Counted from the first letter of the stretch, positions 8,402 to 17,105 are shown. The stretch is DNA of 64,000 nt from an uncultured Lachnospiraceae bacterium (GCA_946557105.1 CAMNSZ010000001.1:237405-301404); one strand, 5' to 3'. Notes: generated by a model not told the origin, from the sequence alone. Numbers and translations are program-made.

Positions 8402-8665
8402 CTATTGCCAACGATTGTTGCGGATGTACTCCATCAGCAGCTCCTCCACCAATTCGTCACGATCTACCTTCATAATCAGGCTTCTGGCACTCTTATGGCT
8501 GGTGATATAGGTAGGGTCACCGCTCATAATATACCCTACAATCTGATTGACGGGATTATACCCTTTTTCTGTCAGCGCTTCATACACCGTGGATAAAACC
8601 ACCTTCACTCCGGTTTCAGGCTCTGTTTCTACCTTGAAGTATTGCGTATTTCCTAAGTCCTGCAT
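8402..8665 (-). CDS. ireB: IreB family regulatory phosphoprotein (UPF0297)
   Basis: Small 87-residue protein matching the UPF0297/IreB family (YrzL in B. subtilis). It shows the typical [27 protein letters not shown] core and the C-terminal [13 protein letters not shown] helix. In Enterococcus faecalis IreB is phosphorylated by the kinase IreK and modulates cephalosporin resistance. It is the first gene of the ireB-ruvX-DUF1292 operon, and the promoter at 8729..8757 fits this. GAGGG precedes the ATG. Confidence 0.92.
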   Translation of the reverse strand: MQDLGNTQYFKVETEPETGVKVVLSTVYEALTEKGYNPVNQIVGYIMSGDPTYITSHKSARSLIMKVDRDELVEELLMEYIRNNRWQ

Positions 8666-8728
8666 AAATCCCTCTCATTTCTCTATTGTGGAAGCCTCCA
8701 CTTGTATCCTATAAGTCTGCTGTTTATT

Positions 8729-8757
8729 ATCTTAACTCATTTATCATTAAAATTCAA
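8729..8757 (-). promoter_or_regulatory. Putative promoter of the ireB operon
   Basis: TTGAAT, a 17-bp spacer and TAAGAT on the minus strand. The -35 box overlaps the last codons of the upstream HAD gene. The predicted transcript starts about 55 nt before the ireB ATG. Confidence 0.6.
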
Positions 8758-9532
8758 GTACCCCCAGCCACTTTAAAGCGTTCCAGATGCCGTCCTTATC
8801 CACATCAGTGGTTACATAGTCCGCTAAATCAAGCACCCTCCCGGTAGCGTTTCCCATGGCAATGGAAATATGCGCCGCTTCCAGCATGGGAATATCGTTT
8901 GTGCTGTCGCCGATTGCCACGGTGTCCTCCATGGAAAGGTTCAGGTACCGGGCAATATACTGCATACCGCTGGCTTTGGAATAGCCCTTCGGCACAATTT
9001 CATAAAACCCTTTTTCTCTGTCAATAAAATCTAATATATGTTCATATTCTCTCCGAAAAGCGTCCATAGTATCTCTTTCTTCCACATAAGCGTAAAACTT
9101 ATCAAAATGTCCTATCGCCTCCTCATAGCTCCCATAATCGCATTCCGCAAAACGAACCACAAAATCATAGAAGGTTTTCGTGTTCATTTTCTCAAGGTCG
9201 TCATGAAAATTGTTTGCGCTTCCCTCCAGCACCGCGTCTATTTTATATTTTCGCAGCCCGTCTATAATATATCTTGCCTGCTCTTCATCAAAAGTCTTGT
9301 GGAGCAGGATCTGATTATGGTAGGTAATCATAGTGCCGCAGCCCATCAGATAACCGTCAAACTCTACCAGCTCAGAAATACGCCCTCCTACCAGTTTGTC
9401 CGTCCTGCCTGTATTAATCATACAAATATGGCCGTTACTTCTTGCCTTTGCTATTGCCCTTTTAGTACTGTCCGACATTTGAAATCGTTCGTCAATCAAG
9501 GTTCCGTCTATGTCAAAAAATATAATTTTCAA
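8747..9532 (-). CDS. Cof-type HAD-superfamily phosphatase
   Basis: Cytoplasmic haloacid-dehalogenase phosphatase of 261 residues. Motif I is FFDIDGTLID at the N-terminus and motif IV is GDSTNDIPML near residue 215. A C2-type cap lies between them, as in the Cof/YbjI group that acts on sugar phosphates or flavin mononucleotide. The substrate cannot be inferred. The start is a TTG at 9532 with AGGAG seven bases upstream, giving a protein that begins right at motif I. It is probably co-transcribed with the NUDIX gene 32 nt upstream. Confidence 0.9.
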   Translation of the reverse strand: MKIIFFDIDGTLIDERFQMSDSTKRAIAKARSNGHICMINTGRTDKLVGGRISELVEFDGYLMGCGTMITYHNQILLHKTFDEEQARYIIDGLRKYKIDAVLEGSANNFHDDLEKMNTKTFYDFVVRFAECDYGSYEEAIGHFDKFYAYVEERDTMDAFRREYEHILDFIDREKGFYEIVPKGYSKASGMQYIARYLNLSMEDTVAIGDSTNDIPMLEAAHISIAMGNATGRVLDLADYVTTDVDKDGIWNALKWLGVLEF

Positions 9533-9564
9533 AATATTCTCCTTTGGTCCGTGTCCTCTTTACG

Positions 9565-9990
9565 TTATAAAATCCCTCTTCTTTTGGCTTCCTCTATAAG
9601 CTTTGGCTGTATATTCGGATACGTCCAGCTTTCGGGAAGCTTGTCCAAAATCACCACCTTTTCTATTTCACTATGTAATTCAGGCTCAAGGAATTCTACC
9701 TCTGCATAATATAACATACCGAAGGATTCCTCACCGCCAAAATTATCTTTTGCTATGACAGAATACACACAAACAGGCCAAATATCAAATTTAACCGCGC
9801 CTGTTTCTTCATACAATTCTCTTCGTGCCGTTTCCTCTATTGTCTCACCCTCCTCCCGATGTCCGCCGGGAATTTCCAATGTATCCCGTTTTCTATGCTT
9901 ACAAAAAACATACTTCCCGTTATATTTTGCAATTATAACAGCAAATTTTAATAAATCATCTCTAACCTCTTCATAAAAATATACCGCCAT
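9565..9990 (-). CDS. NUDIX hydrolase
   Basis: 141-residue NUDIX protein with the Nudix box GGHREEGETIEETARRELYE, in which the REXXEE glutamates bind Mg2+. It hydrolyses a nucleoside diphosphate linked to another group; the substrate is unknown. The ORF track begins at a TTG two codons earlier, but ATG at 9990 has GAGG six bases upstream. It is the last core-type gene before the accessory island. Confidence 0.88.
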   Translation of the reverse strand: MAVYFYEEVRDDLLKFAVIIAKYNGKYVFCKHRKRDTLEIPGGHREEGETIEETARRELYEETGAVKFDIWPVCVYSVIAKDNFGGEESFGMLYYAEVEFLEPELHSEIEKVVILDKLPESWTYPNIQPKLIEEAKRRGIL

Positions 9991-10053
9991 TTTCAACCTC
10001 TTCTTTCCAAATCCGATTTTAAAATATTTCTCCCTTTTCGGAAAAGTGTTCCC

Positions 10054-10130
10054 GAGGGTTCCGTTATGTGCTCCCTTGTGTTATATCTCTTCGCAAGGGA
10101 GCACGAACCCTCATAAGGGCAAAAATAAGG
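10054..10130. repeat. Hairpin repeat at left border of the accessory island
   Basis: GAGGGTTC and GTGCTCCCTT (10054..10077) pair with AAGGGAGCAC and GAACCCTC (10095..10112), forming an 18-bp interrupted stem. The right part, 10105..10130, recurs exactly but inverted at 17221..17246 (26 of 26 bases). An ATATAACACAAG segment is shared too. It resembles a MITE or REP-like element and marks one end of the AT-rich island. Confidence 0.8.
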
Positions 10131-10433
10131 AACGCAAAATTACATAGCACATTATAACACAATATGAATGGACTGTGTAAACTGATTGAAATGCTTTTTA
10201 GCTGTTACAGAAAAGAGTATTGATGCAAAGGACAGTCTGGAAGTGTGGTGATTTTACGGGCAGATTACTATGGAAGCAGTCCGCCTTTTATGAAAACTTT
10301 AGAAAAATATAAGCGGCATAAAGAAATAATAGGTGAAATGTAAAGTCTGTGTTACATAATTGAAGGAAAACGCGCATATTGGTTTGTTTAGATGTAACGT
10401 AATTTGTGTTACAATAATATTGGAGGTGAACTT
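10131..10433. other. AT-rich gap after the left border repeat
   Basis: No intact gene. A short plus-strand frame ending at 10343 (SVVILRADYYGSSPPFMKTL... to a TAA) has no start or ribosome binding site and may be the tail of a lost gene. The right end carries a dyad and promoter-like sequence for the decayed regulator (10393..10413). Confidence 0.4.
10393..10413 (+). promoter_or_regulatory. Dyad operator overlapping a -10 box
   Basis: TGTAAC, nine bases, GTTACA form a perfect 6-bp dyad whose right arm overlaps a TACAAT -10-like box. It lies 21 nt before the GTG/ATG region of the decayed XRE regulator. Such placement suggests autoregulation by that regulator before it decayed. Confidence 0.5.
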
Positions 10434-11031
10434 ATGAGTTAGGAACTAACATATGATATTTACGCAAATCAAAGAACCAACACAGGAACAATTCGCTGAA
10501 AGGATGAGCATTACAAGGCAAGCTGCCTCAAGATGGGAAACAGATGAGGTTATATTGGAACTTAAAAAGCTTGTGGAGATGTGTTCTGTATTTTCATGTA
10601 AATTGGATGAATTGGTTAGAGGGAATATGCCTTCCCAAAATGAAATTTATTCTAAAGTCAAGATTAGAAAAGTACCTGTTTTCCAAATGGCCAAATATGT
10701 AACGGTTCATCTAATCCGGAATCTGATGTGCAAAATTATATGAAAAATCGGTGGGTGAGTGGATTGACTGCAACAAATTCAAACGCAAAATTAATTGGTT
10801 GGGATTTTCCTTACCGTAACAGAACTTTTTGCTTCGCCTTTTGAGAGAATACCGAGGGGATATAAATGTATCATAGAATTCTTACAAGCTAATGACCTTA
10901 AAGATAAATTATGTGAAGATATCATCTGTTGTTTTGAATAACAAATATGAAAAGAGAGTGTAGGCTATATGGATATTTATGTGCATGTTGACAGTGTTGC
11001 TAAGGAACATGCATATTCCATTTTCAATTAA
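10434..11031 (+). pseudogene. Decayed XRE regulator with GyrI-like effector-binding domain
   Basis: A GGAGG site precedes ATG-AGT-TAG, so the original start is followed at once by a stop. The next frame (10453..10743) encodes an XRE helix-turn-helix (PTQEQFAERMSITRQAASRWE) lacking its first residues, then a QNEIYSKVKIRKVPVF segment. After a frameshift near 10710 the frame reads PESDVQNYMKNRWVSGLTATNSNAKLIGWDF. After another it reads FASPFERIPRGYKCIIEFLQAND to a stop at 10941, and after a third GYMDIYVHVDSV to 11031. Together these resemble an HTH regulator with a GyrI/AraC-E effector-binding domain. At least one nonsense mutation and two to three frameshifts are needed. Confidence 0.7.
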
Positions 11032-11043
11032 GGAGGAAACGAT

Positions 11044-11493
11044 ATGGAAAAAACAGCGAGTCAAATACAAAAGGAAAGAACAAAAGAATTAGAAAATAAA
11101 GCAAATGCACTTCTTAAAAGGTGTGATGTAGCAACGCTTACATCTATAAATGAGAAAGGATATCCGCGTACCTGCGTGGTGTCTATTGCGAAAGCGGATA
11201 CATTTTCGGATATCTATTTTGTGACTTCAAAGCGTTCGGATAAAGCTGGTAAAGCGTCGCACTTTGAAACCAATACGAAGTCAAGCGTTTGTTATTTTCT
11301 TGATGGAGATAGCGTGACTCTTATTGGAAACGTGGAGTTTGTAGGAGATAGAAAATTACAGGAATCTATAGAGGCTGATAGGCAATTTTTCAAAAAAGGG
11401 ATTGATGACCCCAAATTCAGATTAATTCGGTTTCACACAATTGAAGCCACGTTCTGGATAGAAGGTAAATTTAGAACCTGTAAATATAAATAA
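11044..11493 (+). CDS. Pyridoxamine 5'-phosphate oxidase-family split-barrel flavoprotein
   Basis: A 149-residue protein with the FMN-binding split-barrel pattern. It runs CDVATLTSINEKGYPRTCVVSI, then SDIYFVTSKRSDKAGKASHFETN, then SVCYFLDGDSVTLIGNVEFV, and ends in an EATFWIEGKFR strand. Related proteins bind flavins or F420/heme and are often annotated as general stress protein 26-like; the reaction is unknown. AAGGAGG seven bases before the ATG supports the start. It is intact although it lies between two decayed elements in the island. Confidence 0.8.
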   Translation: MEKTASQIQKERTKELENKANALLKRCDVATLTSINEKGYPRTCVVSIAKADTFSDIYFVTSKRSDKAGKASHFETNTKSSVCYFLDGDSVTLIGNVEFVGDRKLQESIEADRQFFKKGIDDPKFRLIRFHTIEATFWIEGKFRTCKYK

Positions 11494-11575
11494 TTCGTAC
11501 CGCAGACTACAGTTTAACAGAAGAGCCGAAAATTTCGAGACTATGAAAAAGTCTGTAAATACAGATTGGTATGTC

Positions 11576-11605
11576 AAGAGCGGCTGGCTGATACCAGCCG
11601 TTCTT
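11576..11605 (+). terminator. Strong hairpin, possible terminator
   Basis: AAGA-CGGCTGG and CCAGCCG-TCTT pair across a six-base loop, followed on the plus strand by TTCTTTGACGG. It lies about 85 nt after the flavoprotein gene and inside the left end of the insertion sequence, so it could serve the gene or belong to the element. Confidence 0.4.
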
Positions 11606-11619
11606 TGACGGCTCTTCCT

Positions 11620-12467
11620 TTATTCCGGAGGACACCCTTCATACATGATCCCCGGTTCCCCATAGACCTGTGCCCGGTTTCGGATTGGTATCGTCCATTT
11701 TTTCGTGGCTTCAAAGGCTGCCGGATACAGAGCCTTCAGCAGGGCTGCATCGCTTGGGAATACTCTTCTCTGGCGGTTCAGCTTCCGGTATGTGGAATTC
11801 AGGGATTCTATCCCATTGGTCGTGTATATGACCTTCCTGACAGTCACAAAAAACTTGAAGATCGGTAAAACGGCATCCCGGTTATCTCTCCGGCGCTTTT
11901 TTCTCATCTGCCGCCTGATAGAGCGTCTTTAAATCTGCTGCAAAGGGTTTCCGGTCTTTCTCCGGAACATATTTCAGGGTATTCCTGACCTGAGGAACGA
12001 TGCAGCGCTGGTATTCCGTTTTGGGAAATGCTGTGGCAATTGCCTTCTGCATTGACGCCGAGAATCACATAAGCTGCCAGTTTTCGGATTACGCCATTGT
12101 CACGGACAGAATAATGGATTGCATCAATGTAGAGGATAGGATATATCTCATCTAACGGGCGGTTCTGCCAGTCTTCAATCTGTGGCCGTATCTTATCCGT
12201 AACATCACAGATAAAGCCTTCTGATGTCTCAAAGCCGTAAATGTCTTCTACGGTTTCAAAAATCTGGCGGGTAGTCATGCCTTTTGCATCATTGCTGTCA
12301 GAACGCTCTGATTTTTCATAGCCGGGATGCCCGTCCATTTCCGCTTCCAGCATTTCTTTGATGGTTCCGCCGAGCAAATCCTTCAGGGCTTCCTGAATGT
12401 CCTCAGCCGTCTGGACATCATACTCTTCCAAGAGCTGGTGAATGATGTTTCGTTTTCCTTCCGTCAT
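11620..12467 (-). pseudogene. IS256-family (Mutator-type) transposase, frameshifted and internally deleted
   Basis: The N-terminal fragment (11904..12467) has the family start IIHQLLEEYDVQTAEDIQEALKDL and a GHPGYEKSERSDSNDAK segment. It jumps directly to MTTRQIFETVEDIYG, so a block is missing. The first catalytic Asp is present (LYIDAIHYSVRDNG). After GVNAEG about 35 residues including the second catalytic Asp are missing, and the frame shifts. The other frame then reads FPKTEYQRCIVPQVRNTLKYV. A third fragment (11620..11907) has IYTTNGIESLNS with the catalytic Glu. The gene cannot encode an active DDE transposase. Confidence 0.88.
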
Positions 12468-12507
12468 TTGTACTGTGTGTACAGGTTTCTTTTACCATGA
12501 TAAAAGG

Positions 12508-12538
12508 CTTCCTATGATTTTTTATTTTATCATAGAAG
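12508..12538 (-). terminator. Hairpin terminator of the ABC transporter-XRE operon
   Basis: On the minus strand CTTCTATGAT and ATCATAGGAAG pair around an A/T loop and are followed by CCTTTTAT. The left arm overlaps the stop codon of the XRE gene. The insertion sequence begins just beyond. Confidence 0.55.
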
Positions 12539-13453
12539 ACCTCTTAAAACATTATTTACAGAAAAAGTTTCACACTCTCTTGTCAAGTCTATAACCATTT
12601 CCGAGAATATTCCTGAAACGCTGATTTGATTTTCACTGTCAGAAACGTTTTCGTACTCTGTCTCTTTTCCTGCTTTTACATAATAAACATTACATTTTCT
12701 GCCCTTATTTACCACATTTACTATATTTTCCTGTGGGATATGAAGAATCGTTTTTGCTTTCCACTGGTTAATATCCAACCTTCCCGTAATCTTATCGACC
12801 GTAATTTCATAATCTGTCTTTGCTGTCAGTTCCAAACTTCCACTGCTGTCTAAAACTATGACATGCTCTGCATCACCGTCATATTCTAGGCGGTTCAGAT
12901 GAAGATTCCTGATTGCAAGCAGTTTCACGCTGGCTGCAATCTCACAGCTTTCAGAATATTTACATGGAAAGACAATCTCAACCGTCAGCGATTCCTCTGC
13001 TTCATAACGGCTTAACTTATTTTTGTTAATGCAGATTACATCCAGCTTGTTTTTCTTTTCATCCAGCTTTATCTTAAACATGGAGTCTAAATTTTCAAGG
13101 GTTTCAGAGGACAGCTTAATATGTAGTTTTTCATCGTCACCTGATGACAGCAGAATTGTGGATGCACTTCCAATATTGACATCAAAATGTTTTTCACGGT
13201 CAATGTCATAGATTGTTTCGCTGGTATATACAGATGTTTCCGGAGCTGCTTTTGTGACAGAATCCATAAGCAGCTCATCTATGGTAGTCTTAAAAATCTC
13301 TGCTATGATTACCATATTTTCCACATCAGGCAATCCTTTTCCTGTTTCCCACTTTGTGATAGCCTGCCTTGAAACACCAATTTTTTCGGCAAGCTGCTCT
13401 TGTGAGATACCTTCTTTTTTTCGTATTTCCTTTAATTTTTCAGAAAAATTCAT
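12530..13453 (-). CDS. XRE-family regulator with C-terminal beta-solenoid (DUF4097-like) domain
   Basis: 307 residues. Residues 1-65 form a classic helix-turn-helix (ISQEQLAEKIGVSRQAITKWETG). The rest is beta-rich with repeated strand patterns (DVNIGSASTILLSS, VKLLAIRNLHLNRLEYDG, SGSLELTAKTDYEITVDKITG) as in the DUF4097 putative adhesin fold. It lies 12 nt after the ABC permease gene in the same operon, so it probably controls this transporter. A GGAGG site supports the start. In this island it is intact, unlike the regulator at 10434. Confidence 0.82.
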   Translation of the reverse strand: MNFSEKLKEIRKKEGISQEQLAEKIGVSRQAITKWETGKGLPDVENMVIIAEIFKTTIDELLMDSVTKAAPETSVYTSETIYDIDREKHFDVNIGSASTILLSSGDDEKLHIKLSSETLENLDSMFKIKLDEKKNKLDVICINKNKLSRYEAEESLTVEIVFPCKYSESCEIAASVKLLAIRNLHLNRLEYDGDAEHVIVLDSSGSLELTAKTDYEITVDKITGRLDINQWKAKTILHIPQENIVNVVNKGRKCNVYYVKAGKETEYENVSDSENQISVSGIFSEMVIDLTRECETFSVNNVLRGLL

Positions 13454-13465
13454 ATGAAACCTCCT

Positions 13466-15730
13466 TTAATCTTTTAATAGTGAATATGCTGTAATCTTTT
13501 TAATCGGTGCAGAAAGAAGTACACTGATTCCAAATGCCACAGCAGTAAACATAACCGCAAATATAATTAAAATCCAAACGGATACTTCAAACTGATTTTT
13601 TACAGCCCCAATCAGTGAAAAAATAACATTGTCTATTGCGGGAAGATACCAAAATCCGGCTATTGCTGAAATGACTGATGCCACAGCAGTGGCGGGTATA
13701 AACTCAAACGCCGTCTTGACAGTAAGCTGCCTGTTTGTATATCCGATTGCTTTATATATTCCAAATTCCTGTCTGCGCCTGCTTATCATTGAATTTATGA
13801 TAACATACATCACAAGCAATACCATCAGTACGGAAATTACAAACAGGATAATCACAATGACTGAAACAATACCCGTATACATCATTTGACCATTTTCACT
13901 CATCTGTTCAAAATTTACTGACGATTTAACTACTGTATCGTAGTTTTCTTCGTACTCCTTTATAAACGCATCGGCATTTTTATCATATAAGTAAACATTG
14001 ACGGATTCCGTTTTTTCGCCGATTTTTTCATATCCTTTACTTGTCAGCTGACATACCGCCCCGGCATTATTAACGCTTTGAATATAGCCTGTTACAATGT
14101 AATTTTGCGATTGGGAGCCGACTGTTATCTCTATTTCTTTACCGATAGGATAATCGTCCGCAAGTGCGTTTCCTACTGCAATTTCATTATCTTTCGCGGG
14201 GCTGCTTCCCTCATAACAGATATCGTTTGTTACTTTTGAAAAATCTTCACACACAAAGGCGGTAAGACTGCCATCCGTATAGCTTACAGGTACGGAAGCA
14301 TATTCCATAAAAAGCTGCACACGATTATCCTTTTGAAGAATTTTCTTAAGTTCTGCCATTTTTTCATCCTCAGCCGTAAAAATAACAGACGGTAATTCCT
14401 CTGAAAGCGTATTCATAAAATTATCCGACTTAATATTTACATTGTATAAAAGAGTTCCTGCAAAAGACAGCAGCACCATGATACAAAATGCAACAATAAA
14501 AAGTAATATATTCTGTCCCACTGATTCTTCCCCGACAACGCCTCTTATAGCGTTTATAGGCTCTAATCTATGTATTTTCCCTGCTGAAATATAGGAAAAA
14601 AGTAATATTGCCAATGTCAGTGTCAGAACTACGATCAGCATAGCCATTATATCAAATACAGGAGTATAGGAAAATCCTGATTGGATTGCCAAAATACCCG
14701 CTACAAAAGGCAAAACGGCATAAGATACAGCGATTCCAATGACTGTAGCAATAATCCCTACAAACACATAGGGCATAACTGCCCCCGCAATAATCATATT
14801 ACTTGTATAACCAATTGCTTTTAATACCCCCATCTGCGCAAGTTCGTCCTCTACCCCGCTTCGTATCCGAAAGTTACTGAGGAAAATACTCACTACAAGT
14901 ATAATTGCAGCAATCGCCAAAAATATAACGATAAGCAGCGTACAGACCATCGTTCTGGTCTGTTTTGAAGCTGCCCTGTCATTGATGCTTAATAAGGCAA
15001 TCCCTTTTCCTTTTATCATTTCAGATATTATATTTTTCATTTCACTTAAATCAGCGTTTTCAGTTGTTTTTATGGAATATTCCTTAACGGCATTATTGCT
15101 GTATTTACCTGCAAATTCCTCATAGACCGCTTTCGGAAAATAGCCGCCAATCAGTCCTGTACCGTAATTTCCATACTGCATCTCCAATACGGTTCCGCCA
15201 ATATGATAAGTATGATCCTTGCCGTCTATGGAATAAGTAATGCTGCCGCCCTCCGTAAAACCGCCCAATTTTTTCATATACATGGGAATATAAGCAGAAT
15301 CTCCGCTCTTTCCCGCTTGTTCCGTAACATCAAGCAGATTCAGTTTCCTTTCCTCATCAATATTGTAAAAAACAGTATTCATGTCAAAATCAGACCCTGC
15401 AAATTCACGGACTGTTACCGGAGTAAATACCCCGCCATGCTTTTCAACAAATGATACCCCGTTGATTTCCTCTACTTCTGTGAGCAGATTATCATTATCC
15501 TGAATCTGTGGAATGATAAAATTGATATCCGCTGTGTCAAGCTTGTCAAACAGGTCATCATAAGCGTCAAATGTTTGAAAAGCAAGCACAAGGGCAATAT
15601 TTATAATAAATGCGGTCAGACAGATAAACACCCCAAAAGATATGTACTGTCCTTTTGCTTTATTCAAATTATGTAAAATCAACGTGGATAGTTTTTTCAT
15701 GATTCGAAGAATCATTATGCCAGACTTCAT
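13466..15730 (-). CDS. ABC transporter permease, FtsX/MacB-like
   Basis: 754-residue membrane protein with an N-terminal transmembrane helix, a large extracytoplasmic MacB-PCD-like domain (about residues 40-250), and three helices of an FtsX domain (IVIFLAIAAIILVVSIFLSNF onward). A second extracytoplasmic domain and a second FtsX domain follow (MISRRRQEFGIYKAIGYTNRQL). This duplicated FtsX layout is typical of transporters for antimicrobial peptides or lipids, or of mechanotransmission systems. The gene is four bases after the ATPase gene. The substrate is not evident. Confidence 0.88.
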   Translation of the reverse strand: MKSGIMILRIMKKLSTLILHNLNKAKGQYISFGVFICLTAFIINIALVLAFQTFDAYDDLFDKLDTADINFIIPQIQDNDNLLTEVEEINGVSFVEKHGGVFTPVTVREFAGSDFDMNTVFYNIDEERKLNLLDVTEQAGKSGDSAYIPMYMKKLGGFTEGGSITYSIDGKDHTYHIGGTVLEMQYGNYGTGLIGGYFPKAVYEEFAGKYSNNAVKEYSIKTTENADLSEMKNIISEMIKGKGIALLSINDRAASKQTRTMVCTLLIVIFLAIAAIILVVSIFLSNFRIRSGVEDELAQMGVLKAIGYTSNMIIAGAVMPYVFVGIIATVIGIAVSYAVLPFVAGILAIQSGFSYTPVFDIMAMLIVVLTLTLAILLFSYISAGKIHRLEPINAIRGVVGEESVGQNILLFIVAFCIMVLLSFAGTLLYNVNIKSDNFMNTLSEELPSVIFTAEDEKMAELKKILQKDNRVQLFMEYASVPVSYTDGSLTAFVCEDFSKVTNDICYEGSSPAKDNEIAVGNALADDYPIGKEIEITVGSQSQNYIVTGYIQSVNNAGAVCQLTSKGYEKIGEKTESVNVYLYDKNADAFIKEYEENYDTVVKSSVNFEQMSENGQMMYTGIVSVIVIILFVISVLMVLLVMYVIINSMISRRRQEFGIYKAIGYTNRQLTVKTAFEFIPATAVASVISAIAGFWYLPAIDNVIFSLIGAVKNQFEVSVWILIIFAVMFTAVAFGISVLLSAPIKKITAYSLLKD

Positions 15731-15733
15731 ATA

Positions 15734-16495
15734 TTACCACCCCATTTCTTTAATGAATTTATCAAGTTTTTCAGTTCTTTCCATGTTGTCCTGCTCAAAT
15801 TTTCCTAGATCACATTCGCCAAAAATTTTCCCATCTTTAATATAAATGATGCGATTTCCACGCAGGGCTGATTTTTTGTCATGAGTAACCATGACGATAC
15901 TCTGACCTTTATCATGAAGCGAAGTAAAAACATCAAGGACTGCCGCCGAATTTGCGGAATTTAACGCACCTGTCGGCTCGTCCGCAAAAAGTACATTGGG
16001 ATTATTGATAACTGCCCTGACAATGCCCGCCCTTTGCGCTTCGCCTCCTGAAATCTGAGCAGATGTTTTTCTCCATGTTTTTTCAGGAATGTTTACCAAA
16101 GAAAACAACTCCTCTGCACGATTTTTAATATCTTCCCTATTTTTACTTGTCAGCACCCCTGCCGTAATGACATTATCCATAAGGTTCATCTTATCAATTA
16201 AATAAATCTGTTGGAACACAAATCCACACTCTTTCCGCCGAAACACAGCCAGCTTGTCATTGTTTAACTTCGTGATGTCCACTCCGTCAAAGTAAATCTC
16301 CCCACCGTCCGGCTTATCCATACCTGAGAGGGAATACATCAAGGTAGATTTGCCTGCCCCCGATGAACCCATAATAACGGTAAAATCCCCTTTGTAAATA
16401 TCAATATTCAGATCCGAATAAATGACCTGAATACTTTCGCCTTTGCCAAAAGCCTTTTTCAAATGCTTTGCTGATATGGATATTTGCTTGTTCAT
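15734..16495 (-). CDS. ABC transporter ATP-binding protein (LolD/MacB type)
   Basis: Cytoplasmic ATPase of 253 residues with Walker A GSSGAGKST, signature SGGEAQRAG and Walker B NVLFADEPTGALN. The pattern matches the LolD/MacB/BceA class that partners FtsX-type permeases. The ORF track starts at 16528, but ATG at 16495 follows a GAAAGGTGG site by seven bases and begins at the usual MNKQISISAKHLKK. It heads the ATPase-permease-XRE operon. Confidence 0.92.
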   Translation of the reverse strand: MNKQISISAKHLKKAFGKGESIQVIYSDLNIDIYKGDFTVIMGSSGAGKSTLMYSLSGMDKPDGGEIYFDGVDITKLNNDKLAVFRRKECGFVFQQIYLIDKMNLMDNVITAGVLTSKNREDIKNRAEELFSLVNIPEKTWRKTSAQISGGEAQRAGIVRAVINNPNVLFADEPTGALNSANSAAVLDVFTSLHDKGQSIVMVTHDKKSALRGNRIIYIKDGKIFGECDLGKFEQDNMERTEKLDKFIKEMGW

Positions 16496-16865
16496 AACAC
16501 AACCACCTTTCTTTTGATTATGTATCATACAATAATGAAAAAGCCCATACTACGCCACCAACAGTTGTATACATTTGATTTTTTTATGCTACTTTCCGTT
16601 TCATATCAATGTGGCAATGTTTTTATGCCCTCAGAGAATATGATTCAATGGCATTATTCTTAATTGCACCATGAAAAAGTGCGTAACTGCCCATTCTGTC
16701 ATGGATATCCCCATAAGATTAGGCTGTTGCACACTTTCCCGCAATGCTAATATGAATTCCATTTTTCCAATCATTTATATTTATAAAATGTTCTTCTTGT
16801 TGAGCAGATGATTTAGAAAAGGTGCTGACTACATAATAAAAATAGTCAGCACCTCGTTAATGTTG
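16496..16865. other. Gap upstream of the ABC operon, with possible gene remnant
   Basis: The region before the ATPase gene holds a TGTATGATACA dyad and TATGAT/CATAAT boxes but no convincing -35. Around 16670..16735 a plus-strand frame reads NCPFCHGYPHKIRLLHTF, and the opposite strand reads HGAIKNNAIESYSLRA. Either could be a transposase scrap, but neither is long enough to assign. The right end is the terminator of the next gene (16816..16854). Confidence 0.35.
16816..16854 (-). terminator. Intrinsic terminator of the small island gene
   Basis: AGGTGCTGACTA and TAGTCAGCACCT pair perfectly (12 bp) across an 11-nt loop, followed on the minus strand by TTTTCTAAATC. It lies just after the stop of the gene at 16866..17105. 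Confidence 0.85.
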
Positions 16866-17105
16866 CTACCAAATTTCCAAACTATCCTCTGCATCTACCC
16901 ACATCTGTAAGTTGCCATCAAGTGCTAATCGGGCATATTCAAGCGGATTGTCTATTGCTAATGCAGCTAAAGCACATTGGGAACAGGGAGTCATCTGTAA
17001 TCCATCTTCAGCTATATTACAGTCAATCCGTATGATATATCCGTCAAAGGTGGTTATATCAACACTATTGTGGTACATATTATATTCTGCATATATGAAT
17101 CTCAT
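16866..17105 (-). CDS. Small protein, DUF6061-like
   Basis: 79 residues, acidic. The layout is YNMYHNSVDITTFDGYIIRIDC followed by a C-terminal DNPLEYARLALDGNLQMWVDAE. This resembles the DUF6061 family of small Firmicute proteins as I remember it; the family has no known function. An AAGGA site lies ten bases before the ATG and a strong terminator follows, which supports a real transcription unit. It sits alone at the right end of the island. Confidence 0.6.
   Translation of the reverse strand: MRFIYAEYNMYHNSVDITTFDGYIIRIDCNIAEDGLQMTPCSQCALAALAIDNPLEYARLALDGNLQMWVDAEDSLEIW

Larger units (their letters stand above)
11540..12500 (-). mobile_element. Decayed IS256-family insertion sequence
   Basis: Contains a broken IS256-type transposase gene. 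Candidate terminal inverted repeats are CTGTAAATACAG (11553..11564) on the left and CTGTACACACAG on the minus strand (12473..12484) on the right. They match at 10 of 12 positions, with an ATG-AAAAAG-like stretch outside each. The span of under 1 kb is shorter than the usual 1.3-1.4 kb, consistent with internal deletions. Exact ends are approximate and I could not confirm a target duplication. Confidence 0.7.

Noticed and set aside
10222-10343. Short plus-strand frame before the decayed regulator
   Set aside because: No start codon, no ribosome binding site and too short to assign to any family; noted only within the gap entry.
16660-16740. Possible zinc-finger or transposase scrap
   Set aside because: Frames on both strands give short suggestive peptides, but neither is long enough to support a feature.
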